Assembly (NCBI GenBank): GCA_003989085.1
Contig: RXIV01000003.1
Span: 248,001 to 312,000, forward strand
Origin: Candidatus Competibacteraceae bacterium
GTDB taxonomy: Bacteria; Pseudomonadota; Gammaproteobacteria; Competibacterales; Competibacteraceae
Reading direction: 5' to 3'
DNA: 64,000 nt
In this document: one piece after another, positions 44,322-52,431 of the stretch
Layout of the letters: each line of letters opens with the position of its first letter
Numbering within the stretch: the first letter of the stretch is position 1
Notes under the pieces: generated by a model
Told to the model about the DNA's origin: nothing
Seen by the model: only the letters and a program-made list of their open reading frames with translations
Databases searched by the model: none
Made by a program: the position numbers and the translations under genes

Positions 44322-45087
44322 CGTTGCTCCTCATCGCTAGACCATTCATACCGCCGCAGATGGTTCGCCTGAACCATCGCTCCCACCGAAATTGTACTCC
44401 GCCTGACTGGGCCAAGCGCATTTCCTCCTATCGCCTTTGGTAACGCACTCGCTCAGCTCGTTGTAAACGGCCTATTCCTTATCATCTGTATCTGAGCAAA
44501 TCTAATAACTTGTTATTTTTCAATATATTATGTATTTAAATTGTGGTATTACAACTATTTGAATTTAATATAATTATTGTTTTTACCAATCTGTATTGTT
44601 CGCAACCGGCGCTGGATACTATTTGTTGTTTTTTCTTGAATGAGAATAATTCTTGGCTTATTTATAGAAAAAATTTTAATTATTTGTTTATAAACAACTT
44701 TTTGTTTTTTTGTCCAAAAAACTAATTTTTTATTTAACTTCATGATTTAAATAATAAAAAGTTTAAAATATCAGTGATTAAAATCTACCATTCAGACTGG
44801 CGAAAAAGATTTATTTTGCAATTAAGTACTTGCAAAAGATTTCCACCCCGTGCTCTTATAGATACATGCTGTGTTGCAGCATGTTCCCTGCCATAAGTCA
44901 GATCAAACACTGACTCGGGAACGTCAGGCGACACCGGCGCCGGGCTGGCAGGCCCTTGCCGGAGTTGCTTAGGTCGGACTTGCGGCAACTGGAGTAATCC
45001 AGGCAATCAAGGAACGATTCATCGCCGCTCAAGGAATGCAAGTCCATCGAGCACTTACCAGTTCGTACTGATACGACGGAGGTCTTT
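44322..45087. other. AT-rich intergenic region
   Basis: About 765 bases without a supported gene. Bases about 44490-44800 are extremely AT-rich, unlike everything around them. A frame of 60 codons on each strand is accidental (Phe/Asn/Lys-rich). Further right there is a small hairpin ATGCTG-TGTTG-CAGCAT (44865-44881). GGAGG at 45077-45081 precedes the transglycosylase ATG and may be its ribosome-binding site. The AT tract may contain promoter UP elements, an H-NS-like target or the scar of foreign DNA. Confidence 0.6.
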
Positions 45088-45747
45088 ATGGAATTTACGG
45101 GATGCGTTAGGGATCAATTTGTTCTGACCCTTAATTCTGTCCTGCTGGGCGCGGCGCTGTTAATGCCCGTAGCCACGCTGGCTCAATCGCCAAAAGCTGC
45201 CGGTGATGATGAACCCACCCAAACCTTAACGGTAGCCATTGCCGATAGCGCCATTACTACCCTCGACGCTGACGCCGATTCCACCGTAACAACCCCCGCC
45301 AACCAACGGAAAATCGCTCGGCTTTCCCGGCATATCCAGAACCGCTACCAGGTTGCTGGTCGCCGCGCCGATGCGATTGTTCGCGAAGCCATTGACAGCG
45401 GCGCTCGCCATCAGATCGATCCAGAACTGATTCTGGCGATTATCGCGGTTGAATCCACGTTTAAGGAGCGGGCGGTCAGCCGGTGCGGCGCCCGAGGGCT
45501 GATGCAAGTCATGCCCGGCGCACATGGCCGCAAGATGCGGCAAATCGGTGGTTCTCAGCAGTTGTTTGATCCGGCCAAGAACATTCATGTGGGTTCGCGG
45601 ATCTTGGTCAACTATCTTGGTGACCATGACGGCAATCTGCGCCGGGCGTTGCTCAGCTATAACGGCAGTCTGGGAACGCGCTCGTCTTTCCCGGATCGGG
45701 TTATGCGGATCTACCGCGATTTGCAACGGGTCACCACCGAAGGCTAG
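45088..45747 (+). CDS. Lytic transglycosylase (SLT domain)
   Basis: A 219-residue exported muramidase-type enzyme. A signal peptide occupies about residues 1-32 (hydrophobic LTLNSVLLGAALLMPVATLA, cleavage near ALA-Q). A low-complexity spacer follows, then the SLT domain from about 95, with the catalytic E122 in IIAVESTFKERAVSRCGARG, the GLMQVMP motif, and the LLSYNGSLG active-site loop. It would cleave peptidoglycan at MurNAc-GlcNAc links in the periplasm. It is preceded by a GGAGG site at 45077-45081 and followed by a terminator-like hairpin. Confidence 0.88.
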   Translation: MEFTGCVRDQFVLTLNSVLLGAALLMPVATLAQSPKAAGDDEPTQTLTVAIADSAITTLDADADSTVTTPANQRKIARLSRHIQNRYQVAGRRADAIVREAIDSGARHQIDPELILAIIAVESTFKERAVSRCGARGLMQVMPGAHGRKMRQIGGSQQLFDPAKNIHVGSRILVNYLGDHDGNLRRALLSYNGSLGTRSSFPDRVMRIYRDLQRVTTEG

Positions 45748-45770
45748 TGTCGGACGCGAATCCCGCCAAC

Positions 45771-45791
45771 ACCGGGGTGTCAATCCCCGGT
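45771..45791 (+). terminator. Hairpin after the transglycosylase gene
   Basis: ACCGGGG (45771-45777) pairs with CCCCGGT (45785-45791) around a 7-base loop. There is no T-run, so it may be an attenuated or Rho-assisted end. Confidence 0.4.
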
Positions 45792-45898
45792 TGTCCTGAC
45801 ACCGACTCCCCGCAGCGATGGCGTAATGTGTGGATCGCCGATTTCTGATTCATAATGATGATCACTATGAATCAGACCACCGGTGGTAATCCGATCCA

Positions 45899-46477
45899 AT
45901 GCGCCATTTCCCACCCAACCCCGCCACCTTAGCAGCCCAATTAACCCGCAGCGGCCAGTCGTTGCCGCCGGTGGATCGCTGGGATCCGCCGTTCAGCGGC
46001 GATATTGATATTCATATCGCCCGAGATGGCATTTGGCGGCATGAAGGCGATCCCATTCCGCGTGAAGCTCTGGTTTGTCTGTTTGCCTCGATCCTGCGCC
46101 GTGACGCCGATGGACATTATTATCTGGTTACGCCAGTCGAGAAATGGCGCATCCAGGTTAGCGATGCGCCATTTGTTGCGGTGCGGGTTGACGTTGCCGG
46201 CGTTGGTCATGAGCAATCCCTGACTTTCACCACTAATCTTGGCGATACCGCCATCGCCGGCCCAGAACATCCGCTGACCGTCGTCTACCGGATTCCCGGT
46301 GGCGAACCCTCACCCTATGTCCACATTCGCGGCCAACTGCTGGCCCTGCTCAGCCGCGCGGTGTTTGTGGAACTAGCTGAACTCGGTGAAGAACGCCTGA
46401 CGGCGGCAGGCCGCGAATACGGCGTCTGGAGCCAGGGCCGGTTTTTCGGCCTTGGTCGACTTGATGACAGCGAGTAA
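45899..46477 (+). CDS. DUF1285 family protein
   Basis: A 192-residue protein with the DUF1285 pattern: WDPPFSGDIDIHIARDGIWR, HEGDPIPREALVCLFASILR, YYLVTPVEKWRIQVSDAPFV and the C-terminal GREYGVWSQGRFFGLG. The family is common in proteobacteria and its fold is known, but its role is not established. It is followed after 14 bases by an unknown 478-residue gene on the same strand, and both probably form one unit. The ATG 45899 is the only suitable start. Confidence 0.8.
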   Translation: MRHFPPNPATLAAQLTRSGQSLPPVDRWDPPFSGDIDIHIARDGIWRHEGDPIPREALVCLFASILRRDADGHYYLVTPVEKWRIQVSDAPFVAVRVDVAGVGHEQSLTFTTNLGDTAIAGPEHPLTVVYRIPGGEPSPYVHIRGQLLALLSRAVFVELAELGEERLTAAGREYGVWSQGRFFGLGRLDDSE

Positions 46478-46491
46478 CCGGGACTACCCCC

Positions 46492-47928
46492 ATGCGCGAT
46501 CAGTGGTTGTCCCTGTTACGGGTGATTGTCCTGCTGCCTTCCTACACGCTGGTGTTGCTGATTCGCCTGATTAAGTGGCTGATTGCGCCACCGATCTTGC
46601 TACTCCAGATGTTGATTGGCGTTCCGCTGGCGCTACAGCGGGTTCGTCAACCGTTGCGGCCCCGTTTTGTTCCGTTGCAGGAATCCGCATTGCCCGATGC
46701 GATCTGGGTTGCTCTGACTGACGCCGCCGAGGCATTAGCCGCAGATGGTTTTATCCATTACGGTGATTTCCGCTGTGACCAACTTGCCCAGGATACAACG
46801 TTCTGGTTGCGGTTGCTGGGCCAACCAGCACAAGGCATCGCCGCTCTGGCGGTGTATGTCCAGTGCAACATGGCAACCCGTCCAGCCCGACAGTTTGTTG
46901 AATTTTCGAGTGAATTTGTCGATGGCCGAGTGTTGTCCACTAATAATCTCGATCTACCCTACAGCCTGCCGGCCCCGGCCTATCTGGCGCGAGTCCAATT
47001 AAAGGATATCTGGGATCCACGAGCGTTGTGTGTCGTACACCGTAATCTGGTGGCCGCATTGCCGCAAAAGGTCAGTCTGGACAAACTGGATCAGGCAGCC
47101 TGCGATCCAGCCCGGTTTCTAGCCGACCACTACGCCCGAGAAATTCACGCGCTGCTGGAACAAGGCTGGCTGCGGCCAGAGGGCAAGCGAGTCCGGCTGA
47201 GCTGGCGGGGCGCGATACTGGGCGTCTGGCGGCAAGCCTGGCCATTGGCCGGGCTGCATTCGCGAGCCGTCAACCACCGTTCTCAACAATTGCTGGCCGA
47301 ATACGGCATTGATGCCACCGCGTTTATCGGAGCCGCTGCTGGCATCGTGGTTGACCGCCGGCCACTGCCCGCACAGGCCACGCCGTTGGCGACCGTGAGC
47401 GCCGGCTATGAATCTGTTTGGCCGGTGGCCCGACAGATTGACTTGCAGGCGATACTGGAAACTGTCGTCATCGAACTGGGACGCGATGAGGCGGGAATCA
47501 TTGTCCCGCGCGAATTTCGCTATTCCTTCCGGGGGCGCGCCGACCGGCTGGAGCGGCGCATTCGCCGGATCCATAGTTTTGACATCCTGTTGGATCCAAA
47601 GGCTGGTTTGTTGACAGTGACCGCGATGGACCGTGAGTTTGAGCGGGCGGACGATGAAGCCGAATGGCTGGAACTGATCGCCGCGATGCCAACACAGCTC
47701 CCGGTACGACTTGGACCGTGGCTGAACGATCTCGACACGGTTCTGCCAACGGCGTTGAAGGCGCTGAATGCCGATGCGGGAGACAACGAACCGGATTCAG
47801 CTTCGTTGTATATCGACGAAGACGGCAATACCTGTTGGCAAATCGTCGCCTGGACCACCAACGATAAACCCTTGCATGTCGCGATTAATGCGCGAACCGG
47901 TTTGATCATCGAGCGCGGCGGTTGCTGA
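46492..47928 (+). CDS. Unknown membrane-anchored protein
   Basis: A 478-residue protein. A hydrophobic N-terminus with one or two TM segments (about 8-25 and 30-48, [20 protein letters not shown] then [14 protein letters not shown]) is followed by a soluble region. The last 45 residues ([20 protein letters not shown], then [18 protein letters not shown]) resemble a PepSY-like beta-alpha unit. I do not recognise the family. It is linked to DUF1285 by a 14-base gap. The reading frame and codon use are fully gene-like, with no lesion. Confidence 0.75.
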   Translation: MRDQWLSLLRVIVLLPSYTLVLLIRLIKWLIAPPILLLQMLIGVPLALQRVRQPLRPRFVPLQESALPDAIWVALTDAAEALAADGFIHYGDFRCDQLAQDTTFWLRLLGQPAQGIAALAVYVQCNMATRPARQFVEFSSEFVDGRVLSTNNLDLPYSLPAPAYLARVQLKDIWDPRALCVVHRNLVAALPQKVSLDKLDQAACDPARFLADHYAREIHALLEQGWLRPEGKRVRLSWRGAILGVWRQAWPLAGLHSRAVNHRSQQLLAEYGIDATAFIGAAAGIVVDRRPLPAQATPLATVSAGYESVWPVARQIDLQAILETVVIELGRDEAGIIVPREFRYSFRGRADRLERRIRRIHSFDILLDPKAGLLTVTAMDREFERADDEAEWLELIAAMPTQLPVRLGPWLNDLDTVLPTALKALNADAGDNEPDSASLYIDEDGNTCWQIVAWTTNDKPLHVAINARTGLIIERGGC

Positions 47929-48022
47929 TCCGGCGCCGCGCTGCGCACCGGTAGTCATCCCGCGCCGCACTCAACTAGACTTGCTCCCAAGACCACGAGT
48001 CATTCACCGAGGAGCCAAAGTC

Positions 48023-48952
48023 ATGTTGGAAGGTTTTTCCGCATTTGTCGTCGCACTGGCTATCCTAGCGATCATTCTGGTGTTTCTGGGTGTCAAGTCG
48101 GTGCCACAGGGCATGGAATACACCGTCGAGCGCTTTGGCCGCTACACCGAAACCATGACGCCGGGCCTGAACTTCATCGTGCCGATCATTGACCGTATTG
48201 GCCGCAAGATCAATATGATGGAAACGGTGCTGGATGTCCCCTCCCAGGAAATCATTACCAAGGACAACGCCATTGTCCGGGTTGATGGCGTGGTGTTCTA
48301 TCAAGTGCTGGATGCCGCCAAGGCGGCCTACGAAGTCAATCAGCTGGAATTCGCCATTCTCAACCTGACCATGACCAATCTGCGTACCGTCATGGGATCG
48401 ATGGATCTCGATGAGCTGCTGTCGAAACGCGATGAAATCAACGCCCGGCTGCTGATGGTGGTCGATGAGGCGACGACCCCGTGGGGGGTGAAAGTGATCC
48501 GGATCGAGATCAAGGATATTTCCCCGCCCAAAGATTTGGTGGATTCGATGGCCCGACAGATGAAGGCTGAGCGTGATAAACGGGCGACCATCCTCACTGC
48601 CGAAGGCGAGCGACAAGGGTCCATTCTGGCGGCGGAAGGGAAAAAACAGGCGGTGATTCTGGAGGCGGAAGGGCGCAAGGAGTCGGCGTACCGAGATGCC
48701 GAAGCTCGCGAGCGATTGGCCCAAGCCGAGGCCCGCGCAACCCTGATGGTGTCCGAAGCCATCGGCAAAGGCAGTGTCCAAGCGATCAATTACTTTGTAG
48801 CCCAGAAATACGTTGAAGCGATAGCAAAACTGGCGTCAGCGCCTAATCAGAAGGTGCTATTGATGCCGCTGGATACATCGGGGCTGGTGGGTACGCTGGC
48901 CGGGGTAGCAGAGCTGGCGCAGGAAGCGTTGAGCAAGACGGAAACTCGCTGA
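48023..48952 (+). CDS. SPFH/Band 7 membrane protein (QmcA/stomatin-like)
   Basis: A 309-residue SPFH protein: one N-terminal TM segment (residues 5-25), then the Band 7 domain ([24 protein letters not shown], continuing with [20 protein letters not shown]) and a heptad-rich coiled coil with [24 protein letters not shown] repeats (about 190-260). Such proteins form large membrane rings and pair with NfeD proteins, here the next gene (TGATG overlap). Roles include membrane microdomain organisation and control of membrane proteases. ATG 48023 follows an AGGAG-type site. Confidence 0.92.
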   Translation: MLEGFSAFVVALAILAIILVFLGVKSVPQGMEYTVERFGRYTETMTPGLNFIVPIIDRIGRKINMMETVLDVPSQEIITKDNAIVRVDGVVFYQVLDAAKAAYEVNQLEFAILNLTMTNLRTVMGSMDLDELLSKRDEINARLLMVVDEATTPWGVKVIRIEIKDISPPKDLVDSMARQMKAERDKRATILTAEGERQGSILAAEGKKQAVILEAEGRKESAYRDAEARERLAQAEARATLMVSEAIGKGSVQAINYFVAQKYVEAIAKLASAPNQKVLLMPLDTSGLVGTLAGVAELAQEALSKTETR

Positions 48953-49401
48953 TGAGCGCATGGTTGCTGGAGCCGGTCTACTGGAACTGGTGGTTGCTCG
49001 GTGTGGCGCTGATGGCGATTGAAGCGGTTGTCCCCGGCTTCTTCTTCCTGTGGATGGGGGTCGCGGCGCTGCTGGTGGGCTTGTTGCTGACGGTGCTGCC
49101 CGTGGCCTGGACCTATCAGGTGATGCTGTTTGCGCTGCTGTCGGTCGGCTCCATCGTCGCTTGGCGACTGCGCTTGCGGCGGCACCCCACCCAGACGCAA
49201 GACTCACTGCTCAACCGCCGTGGTCATCAATACGTTGGTCGGGTGTTTACGCTGGATGCGCCGGTGGTCAACGGTTACGGCAAAATCCGGGTAGATGATT
49301 CGACCTGGAAAGTCGTAGTCAACCAGGATTGTCCCGCCGGCGCTCGGTTGCGGATCGTCGGTGCGGATGGGGTGATTCTGAAGGGCGTTGTGGAAAGCTG
49401 A
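48952..49401 (+). CDS. NfeD-like protein (YbbJ type)
   Basis: A 149-residue protein with three hydrophobic segments (about 12-32, 34-52 and 55-72) and a C-terminal OB-fold domain (GHQYVGRVFTLDAPVVNGYG, then GARLRIVGADGVILKGV). This is the short NfeD/YbbJ class that lacks the serine-protease half. It is the standard partner of SPFH proteins and is coupled by an overlapping stop/start with the gene before it. It probably stabilises the SPFH assembly in the inner membrane. Confidence 0.9.
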   Translation: MSAWLLEPVYWNWWLLGVALMAIEAVVPGFFFLWMGVAALLVGLLLTVLPVAWTYQVMLFALLSVGSIVAWRLRLRRHPTQTQDSLLNRRGHQYVGRVFTLDAPVVNGYGKIRVDDSTWKVVVNQDCPAGARLRIVGADGVILKGVVES

Positions 49402-49495
49402 ACACCGGATGGTTTTTCTACGAAGGACACGGGATGAATTGAAATAAATGGAAAAATCAATCAGTGCAAGGTTGGCGGCACGTGGGAAGCGCTGC

Positions 49496-50287
49496 TCAAC
49501 CCTCGCGGCTGATGGCAAATGGAGCAAAGGCTTGGCACACCGGCATCAACTCCATGCGGTTGATATTGACGTGTTCCGGGCGGGTCGCCACCCAGAACAC
49601 CGTATCGGCGATATCTTCCGGCTGCAATGGCTGGACGTTCTGATAAACCTGAGCAGCCTTGCCATCGTCACCCTTGAATCGCACCAGCGAAAACTCGCTT
49701 TCCGCCATGCCAGGCTCGATATTGGTCACCCGCACCCGTGTTCCCAGCAGGTCGGCCCGCAGGTTGCGCGAGAACTGCTTGACGAAAGCCTTGGTGCCGC
49801 CGTAGACATTGCCACCCGGATACGGATAGTTGCCGGCTACCGAACCGATGTTGATGACATGACCGCGCTGGCGGGCCACCATCCCTGGCAGAAGCGCACG
49901 GGTACAGTACAGCAACCCCTTGATATTAGTGTCGATCATCGTCTCCCAGTCCTGCATGTCGCAGCGATGGGCGGGTTCCAGACCTAGCGCCAGCCCGGCG
50001 TTGTTGAGCAGCAGATCGACCTCGGCAAATTCGGCGGGCAAGGCGGCGACGGCGGCGTTGACCGCGCCTTCATCGCGGACATCCAAGGGGAACGCATAAA
50101 CCGGGACCACTGTGGCTAGTTGATCGCGGAGGGTGTTCAGGCGCTCCAATCGGCGGCCACAGAGAATTAACCGCCAGCCGTCCTGGGCAAAGCGGCGGGC
50201 GCAGGCCGCGCCAAATCCAGAGGTCGCACCGGTAATAAAAGCAGTTTTTGGCATTAGGGAGTCACTCGCGGGTTTTGCATCGCTCAT
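49496..50287 (-). CDS. ydfG: Short-chain dehydrogenase/reductase, YdfG-like
   Basis: A 263-residue classical SDR. It has the nucleotide motif TGATSGFG near residue 19, LLLNNAGLALGLEPAHRCD, the catalytic Ser in INIGSVAGNYPYPGGNVYGG, and the Y-x3-K of YGGTKAFVKQF. The segment PYPGGNVYGGTKAF and the C-terminal RPEHVNINRMELMP are typical of the YdfG group, NADP-dependent 3-hydroxy acid/allothreonine dehydrogenases. An internal ATG at 50254 (MPKTAFITGATSG) fits the family start better, so the first 11 residues may be untranslated. Confidence 0.82.
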   Translation of the reverse strand: MSDAKPASDSLMPKTAFITGATSGFGAACARRFAQDGWRLILCGRRLERLNTLRDQLATVVPVYAFPLDVRDEGAVNAAVAALPAEFAEVDLLLNNAGLALGLEPAHRCDMQDWETMIDTNIKGLLYCTRALLPGMVARQRGHVINIGSVAGNYPYPGGNVYGGTKAFVKQFSRNLRADLLGTRVRVTNIEPGMAESEFSLVRFKGDDGKAAQVYQNVQPLQPEDIADTVFWVATRPEHVNINRMELMPVCQAFAPFAISREG

Positions 50288-50411
50288 CGCAAAGAGTCAG
50301 GATGGGTATCTTGGCGATTATACGGGATGCTCTGGTTTCGATTCATGGATAGCCTTTATTTTCTTCCTGAAATAGCCGTCGTCCCGACTCGCAATGGGCG
50401 ACCAGTGAGCC

Positions 50412-50738
50412 ATGATGAGTTTTTCCTTTCTGATCAGTTTTCTGATAGTGCTGGGGATTGGCCTGTGGTTCTGGCGGGACTGTCTTGGCGCCCGCGAGCA
50501 GGCCAGCGCCGCCAGCGCCCGCGCCTGCCGTCAGAGCAACGTGCAATTGTTAGACGATACCGTGGCGCTGGAACGGTTGTGGCTGCGGCGTGATCGCGAC
50601 GGTCGGCTGAAACTGGAGCGGCTGTATCTGTTCGAGTTTAGCGATACTGGACTGATTCGCCGGGTTGGGAGTGTGTTGCTGGTTGGCTGGCGGGTCGAAG
50701 TGCTGCACATGGAAGGCGGCGATTTGCTGGTGCCTTGA
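50412..50738 (+). CDS. DUF3301 membrane protein
   Basis: A 108-residue protein with one TM segment (about 3-22), the WFWRDCLGAREQA motif, then the soluble segment LLDDTVALERLWLRRDRDGR and LERLYLFEFSDTGLIRRVGS that defines DUF3301. The function is unknown. It is followed by a cyclic-nucleotide-binding protein after 13 bases, so the two are probably co-transcribed. Confidence 0.85.
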   Translation: MMSFSFLISFLIVLGIGLWFWRDCLGAREQASAASARACRQSNVQLLDDTVALERLWLRRDRDGRLKLERLYLFEFSDTGLIRRVGSVLLVGWRVEVLHMEGGDLLVP

Positions 50739-50751
50739 GCGGAGTTGACTC

Positions 50752-51240
50752 ATGGCGATTACTGACACCTTGAATCTCATAAGCATGGACGACGCAGCGC
50801 AGCGGGTCGCGGAGATGCTGGACGCAACCTCATGGGCCAAGGACTTTTCCTGGCCGCAAATGCTGGTGCTGGGCCGCTATTTCAAACCCTATGCCATTCA
50901 GGCCGGATTGCTGTTATTCGACGAAGGCAGCAAGGGCGGTTCAATGGGGATTCTGATCAAGGGTTCAATCGACATCTATAAAGCCAATCAGCGGATCGCA
51001 ACGCTGAATCCGGGCAGAACCTATGGCGAAATGTCGTTGATTGACCATCAACCGCGTTCAGCGAAAGCCATCGTCAACACCGACAGCGAGTTGCTGATCA
51101 TCGATCAGGCGATGTTCGAGCGGTTGTCGGACGATCATCCTCGACTGGCGCTGCGGGTAGTGCTGAAAATCGCCTATTTTCTGAGCCAGAATCTACGGAA
51201 AACCAGTGGAGAGTTGAGTGATTTGCTGGAAAGTCATTAG
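50752..51240 (+). CDS. Cyclic-nucleotide-binding domain protein
   Basis: A 162-residue single CNB domain with no output HTH. Recognisable elements are GRYFKPYAIQAGLLLFDEGS, GGSMGILIKGSIDIYKANQR, and the phosphate-binding cassette TYGEMSLIDHQPRSAKAIVN (GEMSLI and RSA). In CRP-like folds this cassette binds cAMP or c-di-GMP. Without a DNA-binding domain it would act as an adaptor or sensor subunit. It sits 13 bases after DUF3301. Confidence 0.85.
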   Translation: MAITDTLNLISMDDAAQRVAEMLDATSWAKDFSWPQMLVLGRYFKPYAIQAGLLLFDEGSKGGSMGILIKGSIDIYKANQRIATLNPGRTYGEMSLIDHQPRSAKAIVNTDSELLIIDQAMFERLSDDHPRLALRVVLKIAYFLSQNLRKTSGELSDLLESH

Positions 51241-51301
51241 AGCAAGATGATTGGCTGACCGTGACCAACTCATTCTCTAAACAGGCTAGTTCTGGAAACC
51301 T

Positions 51302-52414
51302 TTAATGCCGGGTCAGCGCCAGGCCGCTGGCGTCGAATCCATGCCACTCGGTAGCCACAGGCTTTAACCGCACCATCTCACCCCGGTGCAACGTCCGCAG
51401 GCCTGGCAGGCGGGCAGTCAACAACAATTCGGCGCTATCCAGCCCCGCAATTCGCCCATGCAACAAGGTTTCGTGGCCCAGATATTCGACATCGCGCACT
51501 ATGACCTGCAACCCCGTCTCTCCGTCGGTAAGCGCCAGATGTTCGGGCCGGATGCCAGCAATCAGCAGCGTATCCCGCTGGTCTTGCCATGCTTCCAGCG
51601 TCGCTACAGGCTGCAATAGCGGCGTATGCTGCTCGCCCAATCGAAGTTGCAGGCGGTCAGCGTTATCGGCGATCAGCCGGGCCGGAAGCAGGTTCATCGG
51701 CGGGTTGCCGATAAAGCTGGCGACGAAGACGTTGGCTGGATGCTCATAAAGTTCACGGGGCGGCGCAACCTGTTGCAGTCGGCCCTGATTCACGACCGCG
51801 ACCCGGTTACCCAAGGTCATCGCTTCGGCCTGATCGTGAGTGACATAAATTGTGGTCGCGTGCAGCCGCTCCAGTAATTCGCCCAGTTCAGCGCGAATTT
51901 GCACCCGCAGCCGGGCATCCAGATTCGATAGCGGTTCATCCATCAGGAATACAGCCGGCTGCCGCACCAAAGCCCGTCCCATGGCCACCCGTTGCCGTTG
52001 TCCACCAGACAGTTGCTTCGGCAGCCGATCAAGCAAACCGCCTAGACTGAGCAACTCCACCGCCCAATTCACCTGCCGTTCTATCTCAGCCCGAGTCAAG
52101 TTGCGCATTTTCAACGGAAATTCCAGATTGCGCCGCACCGTTAGGTGCGGGTAGAGCGCGTAATCCTGAAATACCATCGCCACATTGCGCTGTTGCGGCG
52201 GCAGCTCATTGACCACCATGCCCTCGATCCGCAACTCGCCCCGCGTGGCGGTTTCCAGCCCGGCCAGCAGTCGCAGCAGGGTCGATTTACCGCAACCGGA
52301 TGGGCCAACCAGCGCCAAGGCTTCGCCATCGGCAATCGTCAGGCTGAAGTCAAAGACGGCCTGGGTTCCGCCCGGATAAATTTTGTCAATCCGCTCAAAG
52401 TCAACGCTGGCCAT
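51302..52414 (-). CDS. Carbohydrate ABC transporter ATPase (UgpC/MalK/MsmK-like)
   Basis: A 370-residue ATPase: Walker A GPSGCGKST near residue 39, Q-loop VFQDYALYPHLTVRRNLEFP, signature LSGGQRQRVAMGRALVR, Walker B VFLMDEPLSNLDARLR, H-loop THDQAEA. The C-terminal TOBE domain is present (from about 240, NPPMNLLPARLI, and GIRPEHLAL). It powers uptake of sugars or glycerol-3-phosphate by partner permeases. None are encoded next to it, so it is an orphan ATPase that may serve several importers, as MsmK does. ATG 52414 is preferred. Confidence 0.88.
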   Translation of the reverse strand: MASVDFERIDKIYPGGTQAVFDFSLTIADGEALALVGPSGCGKSTLLRLLAGLETATRGELRIEGMVVNELPPQQRNVAMVFQDYALYPHLTVRRNLEFPLKMRNLTRAEIERQVNWAVELLSLGGLLDRLPKQLSGGQRQRVAMGRALVRQPAVFLMDEPLSNLDARLRVQIRAELGELLERLHATTIYVTHDQAEAMTLGNRVAVVNQGRLQQVAPPRELYEHPANVFVASFIGNPPMNLLPARLIADNADRLQLRLGEQHTPLLQPVATLEAWQDQRDTLLIAGIRPEHLALTDGETGLQVIVRDVEYLGHETLLHGRIAGLDSAELLLTARLPGLRTLHRGEMVRLKPVATEWHGFDASGLALTRH

Positions 52415-52431
52415 CAACAGTCCGTCAGTTG

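Noticed and set aside
43758..44480. Cobalamin riboswitch before the adenosyltransferase gene
   Set aside because: No B12-box-like sequence or suitable fold was recognised upstream of 44321.
44543..44743. Two 60-codon frames in the AT-rich island
   Set aside because: The frames are mirror images on opposite strands, consist of Phe, Asn, Lys and Ile codons, and have no ribosome-binding site.
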